Positions 20,831-35,190 of a stretch of DNA of 64,000 nucleotides are shown piece by piece (within the stretch, counting starts at the first letter, position 1; every line of letters begins with the position of its first letter). The notes beneath the pieces are model-generated. The model was not told the origin of the DNA, searched no databases, and saw only the letters and a list, made by a program, of their open reading frames with translations. Made by a program: the position numbers and the translations under genes. Source of the DNA: Rapana venosa (Eukaryota; Mollusca; Gastropoda; Neogastropoda; Muricidae); the NCBI GenBank assembly GCA_028751875.1, contig CM054140.1:12446985-12510984 (forward strand). The letters run 5' to 3'.

Positions 20831-22309
20831 GATTGTGTTGTGTCGGTTTGTTATTGTACTGTTTATAGTGTCTATTGCGTTGGTATGTATCGTGGTTGTT
20901 TGTTTTTGTATTGTTGTGTTTGTGTATTTTAGTTTGCCCGTGTGATTTGTATTGAGTAGTTGTACATGGGGGTGGTTCTGTGTTGGATATTGTGACAATC
21001 TGATTTTGATCGGTCTTTCATAATGTATGGTATTTGATGTCCTAGTGAGGTGTATGACATTATGATTGTAAGTCACACATAAAGCATCAGCATTGCTCTG
21101 CGTGAAAAATGTTGTCAGGCATCTTTCCCCAGGATAAACAGACAGACAAGACCAGGACATAGATAGTCCGGACGAGCGGGCTGTCCGCCATCAAGGGATA
21201 GCGCACACTTTTTTTCTCTTTACGTCTAACTACAGTCCGCCATCAACTGAGTAAATAATGGTTCAGCGACTAGGAGCTCACAGTATACATGAATATGAAG
21301 CAAATGATGAAGGGTTGTTTTGTGTGTTTAAGTTGATATGTAGAGAATGTGATATTGTCGCTTGGTAAAATGTTGCAGAATTTGGATTATAAAACGTATC
21401 ATGAGAAAACATAATATTGAATTTTGGTGATAAGTAAATGACAGCACAACAAACAAGAAAATTTTCAGGGTTTTGAACACCCCCCCCCACCCCGAAATTG
21501 ATGTTTTCACTGCAGCATGTGGCCTGAATGTTAATAACTCTATGGTTTCATTTTTAGACTTGATCAGGACTACATCACTACTAACTGTGGTTGCCCAATC
21601 TAGCAATGAGTATTAACTGGATTGGGTTGGTTGTCTTTGTTTATTGTTGTTAGGGCGTTACTGTCAGTCAGTCACAGAATCAGTGATTAAATCAGTTTTG
21701 CTAGTACAGTCTTCATTGTTATTTATTCCATTTGTGTACAGACTCTGTTTTTCATAAAATCCAATCGAGTATTCTTTACATGATTCCAGCCTTTCTCACT
21801 TTCATGTTCTTATTTGTTTTTTTCTTCTTGGTGGAAAAAAAGTTGAAATTTAGATATAGTGCTTTCTTCTGTATTTGTTGCACGCCGCGTTTTGGAGGGA
21901 AACAGTCACTTTACTGTTTAAAAACAAAACCTCTCGAAACTTTCTGCAATTTTAAAAGTGTTGTGTTTTGGTCCTCATTTGGTTTACATTTGCATGTTTT
22001 GCTTTTTTCTTTATCAGTTGTTTAATTAAAATGAGAATTACATAATATTATCACTTGAATGTGGTTGGTTGAAGACATTGAATGTATATCATAAAATGTG
22101 CTTCTAAAGGAGTCACATTACAAATGGATCAAAAAAAGAAATCAAAATCAAGCTCGTGTGCTATGTGGAGAAAGGTCTGGAGAGACACAAAAACAGACAG
22201 ACAGACAGTCACAGAGCGGGAGAGAGGGAGAGAGAGGGAGATATGACTTTTTTTTTAAAAAGGATACGTTAACAGGCCAAAAAAACCCCCAAGGTTAGAA
22301 GAATGGGGA
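20831..22309. other. No gene or classified repeat seen
   Basis: AT-rich sequence, presumably the first intron of the gene starting at 20305. A 97-residue open frame (21732-22025) is hydrophobic and F-rich and shows no domain. Confidence 0.45.
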
Positions 22310-22500
22310 AATGGTGATGCTAAGACTGCCAAAGACACGTGTGCCATTTCAGCAGGATGTTTTTTCCCCTTTCACATTAGTATACAAGACCATGAATCAT
22401 TATGGTCTGGGGGATAGTCTTTTGGATGAGACAATAAAATCAAGGTCTTGCATGCAACATATATTTAGTGTTCCTGGCAACAACCTACAAAAACAAAGTT
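22310..22500 (+). mobile_element. SINE family S3, central domain fragment
   Basis: 'GGTCTGGGGGATAGTCTTTT' with 'GGATGAGACAATAAA', 'AAGGTCTTGCATGCAACA' and 'TTCCTGGCAACAA' match the central block of the SINE at 55951-56423. Head and tail are missing. Confidence 0.55.
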
Positions 22501-22679
22501 GAGATGTCCATGCCAAAGTTCTCTAGAATAACAGCTAATTTCTTTAGGAAACAAAAATGCCTACAGGTAAGGGATTGAAGGAAAAAAGTGTTAACAGTGT
22601 TACTCTTATGGCGACATTCTCTCTACAGCTACAGCAAACAGTTTATTGCAGTGAAATTAATATGTTGTTACTGAGAAGT

Positions 22680-23832
22680 CAAACATGGACCCCACTTTAA
22701 GGACCTCCGTTATAAGAACATCGCTTCTTATTAGGAAACACCCAAAAAGCATGTCCCGCAAAGTGTTCTTGTGATCACTTATTAAAGACTCGCATAAAAG
22801 AACCTCTTGATATAGGAACCATCGCCTTATGGACAGCACTTGCACAGGTCCCCACACGAACTTCTGGATATAAGAACGCAAGTAGAATTATATTCCAGAA
22901 GGTCAGTATTATTCCGTTAAAGAACCCTCGCTTGTAAGAACACCATTTTTTGTTTCCCGACATCGACCTTCCCCTGGAATATAAGAACCGAAAGTAGAAG
23001 TTATGCTCGTTTTGTTACACAGTATGGTCCACTTCAAGAAATTTTCTTCAGAAAGGCATGATGGCGTGAGAGTAATAAGAGAAAGCATTGTCTCTCAACA
23101 AATAGTAGAAATTATCAGGAGGTCGAGCGGAAACATCACAAACGCAAAAGGCTCTAACGACTGATGAAATGAAAGTTCCCAGACGACTTTGCTCAATATT
23201 GTATAGAGAAAAAGCCAAATACATTGGCAGTTTGAAAGCCAGGAATGATATTTTCCCAGAATGCGTGCAAGAGGCTCGGCATGGCCACTGTTGACACTGC
23301 TTTGTTGAGTGGTTTCTGTGAAAAGGTGAGCTCTCTCTCTCTCTCTCTCCCTCCCCCTCTCTCTCTAATTCATTCAGACAGCTACAGTTACAAACGTGTC
23401 TGTGTTTAGTGTTATTTGATTGAATTCATGTTTTGTTTGCAAATACCACAAAAAACGTAAACGAGATTGCCACTCGAGATATTCATCTTTTCAACCCAAC
23501 CGTAAGTTCCATTGGCATTGACGCATAATACAAGCAAGGTTATGTAAATAGTGGAAACAGGTGATAAAATTAGAAGTTGCCGTGCGACACACACCACACA
23601 CACACACTATGCACGACACAATACACACACAGACAGACCATTAGAGGCCGTAACACCAACTCTTTTCGCTTGACCACGCTATTTTCTTCTTCTTTCGGTT
23701 TATAAGAGACACACACTTCCACAACTGGCCTTATTAGCCGAGTGTTATGCTTTAGGCCCTCGCTTTCTTACACCAGAATGCTTGCCCCTGCGGCTGTTCT
23801 TATATCAAGAGGTCCACTGTACTGTGTTGAAA
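22680..23832. mobile_element. Putative non-autonomous DNA transposon with repeated subterminal motif
   Basis: At least five copies of a motif like GGACCTC...TATAAGAAC lie in 22695-22990 at about 30-70-bp spacing. An inverted copy ends the block (23795-23822, reading inward 'ACAGTGGACCTCTTGATATA' then AGAAC). This arrangement recalls Tigger/pogo-type elements, but the left terminus does not match cleanly and no transposase is readable. A CT run lies at 23330-23367. Confidence 0.35.
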
Positions 23833-26800
23833 CGGATGGTGTAGGGCAGTTTAGATGTTCACTGCCTAACAAGTAAACTGAAGTTCGAGTTCGATTCCAA
23901 GCCTTGCCTTTCTTCCCAGTTTGACGGAGAAATAAACAGAAAGTCAAATCAAAGTTCCTGGGATGAGGACTATGCCCCAAAGAGAGATGCTGTGCAGATG
24001 TGCACAGACAGAAAGAACATCTTGCACCACCCCCCCCCCCTAAAAACCTGTGTCTGTGTTTTCAGAAGAGTAGGCATGTTAGTGCACAGTAGGATGGATA
24101 ACATAAATTCCAAAAACAAGCATATCCAAGAAGTTGGACTGGCCGCTTACCCCCACACCACACTGTGGGAGGGTGGAAGTGGCGGGGGGGCGTAAAGTGG
24201 CATTCACAAATATCTCACCATTGCAATGCCTTCCCCCGAGCTCTAGCCAAGAGAGACGAAACTAATTAAAAATATAAGAATTTAAATACAGCCTGTTGGC
24301 AATTGAGATGTTCATGGACACCATGACTGCTGCCAACAGTGGTTCAGGAGAGGCAGGACAGCAAGTTGGTTTAAAAGTGATGGTCATTTCATTACAGCCC
24401 TACAAAATTGGCTCTTCCACTATGCAAGTGTCCCTTCTCAAAAGCTGTTATACATAAACCACAACCACAACCGCACAGCACTCGCACCCACACTGCACTC
24501 ATTTTCAATCACCTTTCGGTAAGTTATCTGCAAGTTTGGTTTTTTTATTCAAATGGAGCCGAATATGTTCACCAATATTCATACAGTGTTAACAAAATGA
24601 TGCAGCTCCCCCATCCATGTAAGAGGCAGCAACTTTTTCAGCATAGGTCACCAAAAGATGTAATAGCACTTTTTTTGTTTTGTTTTTGTCTTAAATCACC
24701 AAAATAAAGAGAAGTCAATAATCATGAAAAATAACAAGCTAGATAAGTAACCAAAAAAAAAAAAAAAAGTACACGTGGAATTCTACACTGTTTTTCAGCA
24801 CACAAAAAATGCCAAGTACACCCAGGTTAACGGGCCGGACCCTTCCTTCCTTCATTCACTCAGCAATGGACCACAGCCTCACCATTGTGGAGTGTGTGTT
24901 AGTACAGAACCGACACAAACCCAAAACGATGAACACTACTACCTTACCGCTGCGGTGAGACAGACTAAGCTCTTGTCTACCCTTTTACACTCAGTCGCAT
25001 GAAGCTTCCACGCCACTCTAAGCTCATCTCTCACATTCTCAAATAACGACTCCTGTACAAAACTACTGCAACCCACCTATTGACAAAAAGGCTGGTCGCT
25101 CTCACTTCTACACCCCTAATATCTCGACATGCTCAAAAAAAAAAAAAAAAAAAAAAGAAGTTATCTTTCAATTTTTTTCTATGAACACTTTGCACTCCAA
25201 CTACGGAGCTAAAAGCTGGTTTCTTTCAGTCCCTGAAAAAAACACAAAAAAACCACCAACGGAAACCAAGCCAGTACTTTTTTTGTTTTGTTTATAATGT
25301 CATGGTAGCTGACTATGCCAGCTTCCTCCACTTCAGTCCAAATCTGTTTCACCTGACACATGAATTAACTAAATTTACATGCGCACCGTCATACTGTAAC
25401 CACGCCATGACACTCACGCCTAACTGAATCGCACCTACCCACCCCCAAACAGCACGTACTCTACAAGCCTGGCTTCTTCAACCAAGAGGGAAAACAGAAC
25501 CACACCAAAATAAACACAGCCAGCCCCTTTCTGCTCTTAGTTGCTAAGATCCTATTAATTAAAGCACCAGTCTCACATACATACACACACACTCACCAAA
25601 AAAAAAAAAAAAAATGTTGTTGGGGAAGAAATAAGATGAAAAAAAGAACCAAAAAAAATGGACACAGAGACGAATCAACTTTTCAAACCACCGGAACAGC
25701 AACTGAGTTGTGGTTAGTGTTGTGACATAATATGAGAGGCCCGTGGAATACAGTCTTGGGAAGAAGAAGGAAGAGAGAAAATGAAAAAAAGATTACAGAA
25801 AGAATGAAGCATCGGTCGTTGATTCTCTGTAGTTCTGTCCAGTGGCAGCAACCGGGAGGGAGGGTGAGGAGGAGGGAGGGAGTGGATACGCTTTCAAAGA
25901 ACAAAAAAGGGGGCGCTGAAGCAACCAGCCCAATACTCCTCCCCCATCTCCCACCGCCTACTATGGAGCAGTGACGAGGGCTCTAGCCAGGACGAGAGTA
26001 TCAACAAAGACACATCAATTCACCGCATCATCCTTCCAGGGTCATGTTCGCTCACGTTACATCATCTCGCTGTATGGATCCCTTCCTGTATAAACAACAT
26101 ACCACCCACCACATCAATTTCACCGCCGCATCCCTTCCAGTGTCATGTTTTCCGCCGCTCTCATCAACTATTCATATGATAAACCCGGTTGACGGTGACA
26201 CACAGTGCATATGCATCAACACAAAAACACGCAACCCTTCCTGTCCGCATATCATTGATCTAAAAGATATACTCCCTTCTTGTAACACACAGTAATTGAT
26301 TTACATCCATCTGTCTGTGCTGCATCAATTATCATACCCCACACATTACAGCAAGATCAAACATCACCCTTCTGTTAACACATCACACCCACACCCACCC
26401 CCTCCCATACTCTCAACTATACGAAAAATTCTAGCAGCATCAATTTTTTGTTGTTTGTTTTTAAACTAAAAACATACATCATCTATCTTTTTCTGCATCC
26501 CACATGAAATCAATTGTGCTCTTCTCTCACACACATATACCACAACCTTTTCTGATATATACATGACACCAACTAAATGAGACACATTCATTCTCAAACA
26601 CACACCGCATCAATCTTATCACACCAAATCAATGACCCATACCAAGTCCACACCACATCAATCTTAACACACATATACCTAATATCACTTTAAGTGAATA
26701 GAATAAAATTCAAAGACAACCACACATATACCAAATCAACGATCCATTACCAATTTCACACACATCAATTCTTCTCACTCACAACACGCAATTCAACGAT

Positions 26801-27055
26801 CATTTACCCAATCCACACCATCATTCTTATTACTACATAAACTAAATCTCATTCACCCCACATCACAACACATGCACCAAATCAACAACACGCACACCAA
26901 ACTGCACCACTCTTTTCCTTTACACACTACCGTATCCGACAACAATCAACACCAACCTTTTCTTTCACCACAAGCACACTCACACTCTCAAAACACCCCT
27001 CCACACACACTCACCACCTTGTCCCTCAAACTGAGGGAGAACTGAACTGACTGAC
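23833..27055. other. No exon identified; A/C-rich low-complexity sequence
   Basis: The last EB1 exon and later exons of the 20305 gene could lie here, but neither was found. 26010-26960 has a loosely repeated 'ACACATCAATT' phrase and strong A/C bias. Several A tracts (24754-24768, 25134-25156, 25598-25613) and a short CA tract are present. Confidence 0.5.
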
Positions 27056-27205
27056 CTCTTGTTGCATACAAGATGTTTCCCATGATGGACTTCATGGGGA
27101 GTCGTTCTCCTTGCTCTGGCAGATGACTCATGTTCTCGAGACTTTGCGCCAGAGAGAAGATACGCCTGTCTCCATATCACTCCGAGGCATTTCTTTACAC
27201 TAGAG
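27056..27205 (-). CDS. MAPRE: EB1 exon encoding the EB-homology (EBH) coiled coil, frame-disrupted
   Basis: On the minus strand the pieces 'GTCATCTGCCAGAGCAAGGA', 'GAACGACTCCCCATGAAG' and 'ATCTTGTATGCAACAAGAG' correspond to the conserved EBH stretch (V-I-C-Q, E-N-D-S-P, then I-L-Y-A-T), but they lie in different frames because of one- or two-base indels. A donor-like GTCAGT follows at 27055-27050. The 5' boundary is approximate. Since the N-terminal exons are intact, sequencing error is more likely than gene death. Confidence 0.7.
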
Positions 27206-27276
27206 GACACGGAGGGAAAGAGAGAGAGAGTAGTGCTCAGAACGTCATTGTCTGTGATGCGTAGACTGCCGCTATC

Positions 27277-27309
<33 letters not shown>

Positions 27310-28441
27310 CCCCCCCTCGATTGGTTTGGAGAGACGAGAGCTAGACTGTCAAACTTTTTAACTTTTGTTATTCTTGTTTCTTTCTTTCTTCTTTTATTTC
27401 CGGGATAATGCATAAGCTCTCGGTGGTGCTTTTTCCATCCAGTCCCTTGTGTATGTTTTGCAAATTTCTGTTACCGTTCCCACCGGCACTACGATGGCCT
27501 ACTCTTCTAAAAGCAGAGAACGGGTTTTAACATGTGCGTCAATATGTTCTGCAGCTTTCACACAAGGGACTTCGGTTTAGAGTTCATCCCCCCCCCCCCC
27601 CTAAGGACTTTTGGGGGGAGAGAATTCAGTACTGATGTAATTCCAGAGGGGAAAAATCCTCTTGAACGAACCCCCCCCCTCTTCCAACCGGGAGTCAAGC
27701 AGATCACGAGCGTATCACTCTACCACACCAGGCTAACCCATCCCCTGTCAGGAGAATGCCCTCCCAAAATACCAATCTAGATTCGATGACCACTAACACA
27801 TGACACATAATGGAACACAAGAAACCTGCTGTTCAACTTTTTCTTTCTTTTCTTTCATCTGCGTATTATCCTTCTTCTAAGCATTGCTAACTAATATCAT
27901 CAGCCATTCATTATCTGACTTATTTAGTGTGGTAAATTTCACTCAGTTTTACATCCATTAATTTTCTCCCTCTATACCATTTCAACTGTGTGTTGTATTT
28001 ATACGTCATTCACTTCCCTGAAATCACCACTATCATACAACACCCCCCATTTGTTTCATCATTTTTCCTATACGTAACAAAAAACCATCCCACATCTGTT
28101 GTTTAAAATCTTATCAATAATTTCTCAAAACATAATCCCCACCTTATCTTCCATTATCCAAATCCAATCTTACCCCTCAAAATTTCAAAAAACTTCAACT
28201 AAAACCAAACATCACCTTTCCACATACACAATACATACACCACTCACCCTCCCCCCCTCCTCAACAACACACTTCAAAACTCCCACCAAACCACCCCCAA
28301 ACAATATCCCTAATTCATCTCATTTCCCCCCCCCCCACCCCCCACCATTCGTTGCACCTCCACTGGCAATGCATTTTCATCATCTGGTAAACGACATGTA
28401 GCTGTCTGAGCACTTCAACAAGAGGGAAGGAGGAGGCATTT

Positions 28442-28483
<42 letters not shown>

Positions 28484-28610
28484 ACCCCCCCCCCAACATG
28501 AACACATATACCCTATGCCCCCCCCCCCCCCACCCCATAACCCCCCCAACCCCCCGCCCCCATTATTTTTTCTTCTTTTTTTTTAAAGCCAAAACAAAAA
28601 ATCATCTTCA

Positions 28611-28642
<32 letters not shown>

Positions 28643-31600
28643 TGGACTTTAAGCAGGTTATCTGTGACTAAATAAAAGAACAAAAAGAAAAACTCAGCCG
28701 ATCCAGAATGTTACGAATAGCTGAACTAACAATACAAACAGTAAAATCACACTGGTTTTTTTTTTTCTTTCCTCCCTTGCTCTGCTCTCAGATCCTCCAT
28801 ACCCGAACTGTCGGCCCCCGGCGTGATTTGTTGTCGGGCTTGGGATGCTGGTGATCGTATTGTTAGCAGCTGGATTCCCCCCCCCGCCCCCGCGCGTCTT
28901 GTAGTGCTGGAAAAAAACCATCCAGTTTTCAAGAGTTAGCATCTCAAAGACCAACACCACTTTCAAAGGCAGACCCCCACGAACGGGAAAACACGTGCAG
29001 GCAGTTTGCTACAACAGAACTATAAAACATTTAACTCTTCTACTGCCATGCTCCGCGCTCTTACTTATCACTGTAAACCAAGAATCTCTGTCTTACCACT
29101 GTTAACCAAGAATCTCTTTCTTACCACTGTAAACCAAGAGTCTCTTTACTTACCACTGTAAACCAAGAGTCTCTTACTTATCACTGTAAACCAAGAATCT
29201 CTTTCTTACCACTGTAAACCAAGAATCTCTTTCTTACCACTGTAAACCAAGAGTCTCTTACTTACCACTGTAAACCAAGAATCTCTTTCTTACCACTGTA
29301 AACCAAGAGTCTCTTACTTACCACTGTAAACCAAGAATCTCTTTCTTACCACTGTAAACCAAGAATCTCTTACTTATTCCTGTAAACCATGCCTTTTTCT
29401 GCAGTGTCCTTCTGCTTCACACCTACTGACTTTAAAAAATAATAAATCAAAATAAGGACATCTGCATTAAACGTTCTGTGCTTGTGTAGTTATGAATCAC
29501 AAAAAGCACCCATATTTCTTCATTTGACTCTTGTGTGACTTGTTGTTGAATGCTGATGGTGATTATGTTGTGGTTGTTGCTGACTACGGTGGTTACTCAA
29601 TCATATTTTTGAGAAATTACTATTTCAAGGGTAAAGAATAATCAAGATGAAGTAAAATGAAATCAATAACAAGCAAGCAGCAACCATAAAAGAAAATGTT
29701 CAGATAATGCTAGACAAACATGCAAACACACTCAAAAAAGCATACAGGCTGACGAAAAAAACAGCACTGAAATCAGATCCCCCCCTACAAACACTCTCAC
29801 CAACCTTGTATTTACACTTCTTCAATATTTTTTTAATTTTAAAAAAATTATATATATATAAAAAAAATGAGAAAAAAAATCATTACTACTCACAAGTCAC
29901 ATTCTAGAAACGTTTTGCAAGTTACTGAAAACCACAATTTTCAAGAAATTCTATCACTTTCAACCAGTCACAGTCACATGCCCCCCTCTGGCCCCCCCCC
30001 CCCATCCCCCCCGCAGATCCCGTTTCCAACCATGTCATAGTATCTTCGTGTACAAAATTGGCAGTAAACACAGCAAGGCACTTCCATTCCACTCTGCAAC
30101 TCTTGAATCGTCTGTGCACCTTCTAAGTCCTTTTCTGTCCCCATAAGTTTGGATTCTGCCGTTTGTTTGTTTTTTCACAGAAAATCCTCCAAAATGTTTG
30201 TCGTCGCCATTTTGATGCAGCTCCTTTAAAAAATCGTCACTCGATGCCAATGCCATAAAAAAAATTTTTATTCAGCACAAAAATCGATCAACTGAAGAGA
30301 AAACTGGCAATGGCAGCAGCTGACTACTATCTGGAAGCTCACTGTGCATGACGGAAGTGATAAGGGGTGTGAGACCATCGTGTATAAACAGCACAAAGGG
30401 AGACAAAGGGTGTCCCCAGGTATCCATCCAGCAGGAACACCCACCCGTGGCTTCGCAGAAGGAGTAGTAAGTGGGCAGGTCGACACGTCAACAGTAGTAG
30501 GAGAGTTAAGTTCATTTGCTATAATCAAGTTGATTTTTGTGAATTTACATCACCAGTTCATCTTGTACATAGATTCCTCCCCCCACTATCAAAAAATGAC
30601 TTGATTGTGAGTCTCACTGCTTGTTTTCGATTATCAGGGGGGGTCTAGGTCCACATGCTGTTAGTTCAAGTTTTTAAAAAAATCTGATAAGATAATTTTT
30701 CCTTATGAAATTCTGTATCAAAAGAAAAAAAACAACACACACACAAGCTGATAGCAACAAAAAGAGCAGTCACGTTCTTTTGCAAAAGCAAACCAACTCA
30801 CCGAGATTTTTTAAGTATCTACTTTGAAAGACAGTATTCGATCTCTAGCAGAGGCAGTTCATCAGTTTTCTGTTTTGGCTTACACCAGCTCCCTATCCTG
30901 ATCCAGAATGGGATAGCAAACAACAGGGAGCCCACTATTGACTGTCATAATCTCTGCAGATGCCATAGGGATGTCTTCCAAATTTCTAACTGTCACTAAA
31001 TACAGCAGGTGTCTATAACTCGAGGGCATAGTCGATATATGAAAGGAAATGCAAAGAGAAATGTACAGCAACATCACTACCATCCTTGATCATAACAACA
31101 TAGAGTAAAAACATCTTGATCCTATGGTCCTTTGCAGCACCCTGATTTTCCTGGCAACCTCCGAGTCTCAATGTCTTCTCTACTTACAAAAGTCTGTACA
31201 TAAAGAGGTGTTAAAAGTCTTCAGGGTTGGTCACATTCATGGCAATTATTGTCAAAGGGTCACTGGGATGGTAATCATCTACTTCTGTCAAGGCACCTCT
31301 CTCAGCTGGCTTCAGCATCTAAGCTACTTCTGTCACTGGCAGGAGGCTCAGCAGCTGGTGCCTTGAGCAAGTCGTATAAGAGAATGGTCCACTGACCTAA
31401 AGTGATACACAATACAATACAATACAATGATGGAAATTTGCTACAGTGCAGAATCCTGGGGGTGAGCCCCATTGGGCCCTTACCGTACAGTCCTGGGGAC
31501 GGGATATAATACCTGACTCTGGAGATGTGTCCACTCCAGCTGGGTCTGATAAAGGGGATGATCGGAATCAGAATCGATCTTGGGGATAGCAGACTGGAGA

Positions 31601-34386
31601 TTTGGTATGAGGGGCAGTTAATAAAAAAATAAAATAATATAAACAAACACCTATGAAAAATAATCCCAAACAATAACAGAAATAATAATACAATCAGTAC
31701 CAACAACAAAATAACCATAACTAAAACTGACAGAACACTATATCAGTTTCAAGCTTGTTGTAACTCTAAGAGCAGTCTCACATTAATGATGATGTACAGA
31801 TTTTGCAAAAATAACACCTACAACAACAACAAAACCAACAAACCTCCCCCTACCCCCACTATCGCAAATACACCTCCTGATCCAGAATGGGATAGCAAAA
31901 TGACAGGGAGCCCACTATTGACTGTCATAATCTCTGCACATGCCATTGGGATATCTTCCAAATTTCTAACTGTTACTAAATACAGCAGGTGTCTATAACT
32001 CAAGGGCATAGTTGATATATGAAAGGAAATGCAAAGAGAATTGCACAGCAAATCACTACCATCCTTGATCATAACAACATAAAGTAAAAACATCTTGATC
32101 CTATGGTCCTTTGCAGCACCCTGATTTTCCTGGCAACTCCGAGTCTCAATGTCTTCTCTACTTACAAAAGTCTGTACATAAAGAGGTGTTAAAAGTCTTC
32201 AGGGTTGGTCACATTCATGGTAATATAACCTCTGTGCGTGTGTGTGCGCGCGCGTGCGTTTGTGTGTATTTGAATTTGTTAAACTGTTAATCATTGTTGG
32301 TTGCATGTGTGGGAGTGGAATGGATGTAAGCGCTTTGATTTGGGGTTTTTTACAAGATATAGCGCTATATAAATTCTATTTATTAGTAGTATTATTATAA
32401 TTAATGTCAAAGGGTCACTGGGATGGTAATCATCTACTTCTGTCAAGGCACCTCTTCAGCTGGCTTTCAGCATCTAAGCTACTTCTGTCATGGCAGGAGG
32501 TCTTCAGCAGCTGGTGCCTTGTCGAGCAAGTCGTATAAGAGAATGGTCCACTGACCTAAAGTGATACACAATACAATACAATACAATACAATGATGGAAA
32601 TTTGCTACAGTGCAGAATCCTGGGGGGTAGCCCCATTGGGCCCTACCGTACAGTCCCTGGGGATATAATACCTGACTCTGGAGATGTGTCACTCCAGCCT
32701 GGGTCTGATAACGGATGATCGGCATCAGAATCGGATTCTTGGGGATAGCAGACTGGAAGATTTGGTACAAGGGGTGGTTAATCAAAAAATCAAATAATAT
32801 AAACAAACAAACACCTATCAAAAACAATCCAAAACAATCACAGAAATAATGACAATACTATCAAACAATAACAAAAATAATGATAATACTATCAGTAACA
32901 CCACCAACAACAAAATAAACCATAACAACAAAAACTGACAAGTGGCAAGCTTGTTGCAACTCTTAAGAGCAGCCTCACATTAACGATGATGTACAGATTT
33001 TGCAAAAATAAAATCCACAACAAAACCACACCCACCCACACCCACTATCGCAAATACGGTTCCTGTTTAGAACTACCGACGATCGCAACCCATCTGCCTG
33101 TCCTGTGCCACCACCACAGAGCAGCTAACAGCAACACTGATACCGGTACCAGTCGCCCCCCACTCACCTTTCGCCTTGGGCATGGTGGTTCTGTTGGTGG
33201 GGGCTTTGTTCAGAGCGCTCTTGTTGTTGGCCCCGCCCACAGGCTCCCCGGCCCGCGCTGCCAGCGGGTCGTACTCTTCCCCAGTGTAGTTGACATCGAA
33301 AAAGCGCTTGAACCACTGGACAAACTCAAAGTTGTCCTGGAACCGTCCCTTGACTAGCCTCTCCACTGGAATCACCTGCAGACCAGTCATGCGGGGTCTT
33401 ACTTCTTCTGGGTTAATTTGTCGAGGGACGGTGGACACTCATTGCCTTAGTGGCTGATCAAAGGTTATCATACCGACTGTGAAGAAGCATGAAGTACACA
33501 CGTACATGCACCACAGTAACATACATAAACACACACACAAACACACACACACAAACACACACCACAATACTGTAATAATGTACACGCTCATGAGTACATA
33601 GTAAAGCATGGTGAAATGCTCAATTCATACTCCATGTATCATAGATTCAGTCTTTCTTGAAAGTTTTCATTTGATCTCATTTCCCATGGCAGCTATCAAA
33701 AACCATCCATGAGATCCCTATCTTTTTCTGTTCTTATGATTTTTATTTAAGAGTTAGGAAAAAATCATAGGAGGTCTGTTAACAGTAACACTATTTAAAT
33801 AGCCAGGCTTTGAGAGCTGATTTAAGAAGGATAGAGTGACCGCATGCAACACTACCAGATTTCAGACTGAAACAAATACTCGGAACTGTGCTACCTGCAG
33901 AATATATACACTTTTTTTTTTTAAAGCCTGAAGACTGTGTCACATTTGTGATGCAAGCAACAGCAAAACACTATGTTAGAGTGGCTAAGCAAAAAAATAA
34001 ATAAACTTAGGTAATGTTTTTTAAATATGAAACAAACAAAAATTTCAGACAGTTTTTAGATGTAGGGTGAACTGAAGGAACAAAAGACCCTGCCTCAGGC
34101 TTCCCAAAGCTAGTTATTTCAGCTGCAAGGTCTTTCAAAAACTTCACAATGGATGAAGACCACAGAGGAGGACAGACAGAGGAGGCACTGGGGAATGAAA
34201 AAAATGCTGATACAGAAATGAACTGAAGGTATGGACTGAGTGCTCTATAACAGGAGACGATGAGAGATCTAGCCAACAAAACAAAAATGAAAGAGGAAGA
34301 AAGAATGGCTAAACAGACAGATACATGACTTTCATCGGCAATGAGGTTAAGGAGGACCAAAGAGACAAAAAGAGAGCGTCACTGAC

Positions 34387-34433
<47 letters not shown>

Positions 34434-34514
34434 ATGCGCGTGTCTGACTGTGTCTGTATGTGTGTGCGCATGCGTGCGTGACAGAGAAAGAGCCAGAAAG
34501 AGAGACACACAGTG

Positions 34515-34547
<33 letters not shown>

Positions 34548-35123
34548 TAGAGAGGTCCCTTGCCCGTTCTATTTACACTGCACACAAACCACTGCACTAG
34601 TGCAAATGCTACTCTGCTCTCTAAACATTCCCATGATTGCTATAAACATTTCTCAACATGTACACTACTTTCACTAAGTTACAACCAAAAAAATGCTTCT
34701 TCAAAGGCTCCTGCAGCAAAGGACTCTATCATACAGTAAACAATAGAATATTTACAAATCTACAACAAACAAAACAACTCAGCCTGTTCCTGACCTTTGC
34801 TCGTATGACAAGGTCTGTGTAATTGAGCATGTAGTTCAAATGATGACACTTCTCTGGTGTGCTTGAGCACTTATTTGAACTTAGTGTATGTGTCATCTGA
34901 AAACTGCAGCCATTTTCTATTCTTGCAAACAAACAAAAAAAGGGCCACATACCAAAACAAACAAAAAAAGGTTCTTAGGGTGACAAAAACACCACAGACA
35001 GACAGAGAGATATATAGTTAAGTAAGATGGACAAAAACACAGACGGGAAGGCAAGAGACAGTTTGTGTGTGTGTGTGTGTGTGTGTCAGTGTGAGAGAGA
35101 GAGAGTGAGTGAGTGAGTGATGT

Positions 35124-35190
<67 letters not shown>

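Noticed and set aside
25740..25975. Candidate last exon of EB1 (short acidic end)
   Set aside because: One minus-strand phrase slightly resembles an EEY end, but there is no stop codon in frame and no acceptor or upstream match.
29061..29390. Possible CRISPR array (28-bp units)
   Set aside because: The units are contiguous with no unique spacers, and the host is a eukaryote; it is a minisatellite.
30035..30256. 73-codon minus-strand frame with a plausible ATG inside an EB1 intron
   Set aside because: No recognisable domain, no downstream exon, and ends in a hydrophobic tail without signal; expected by chance.
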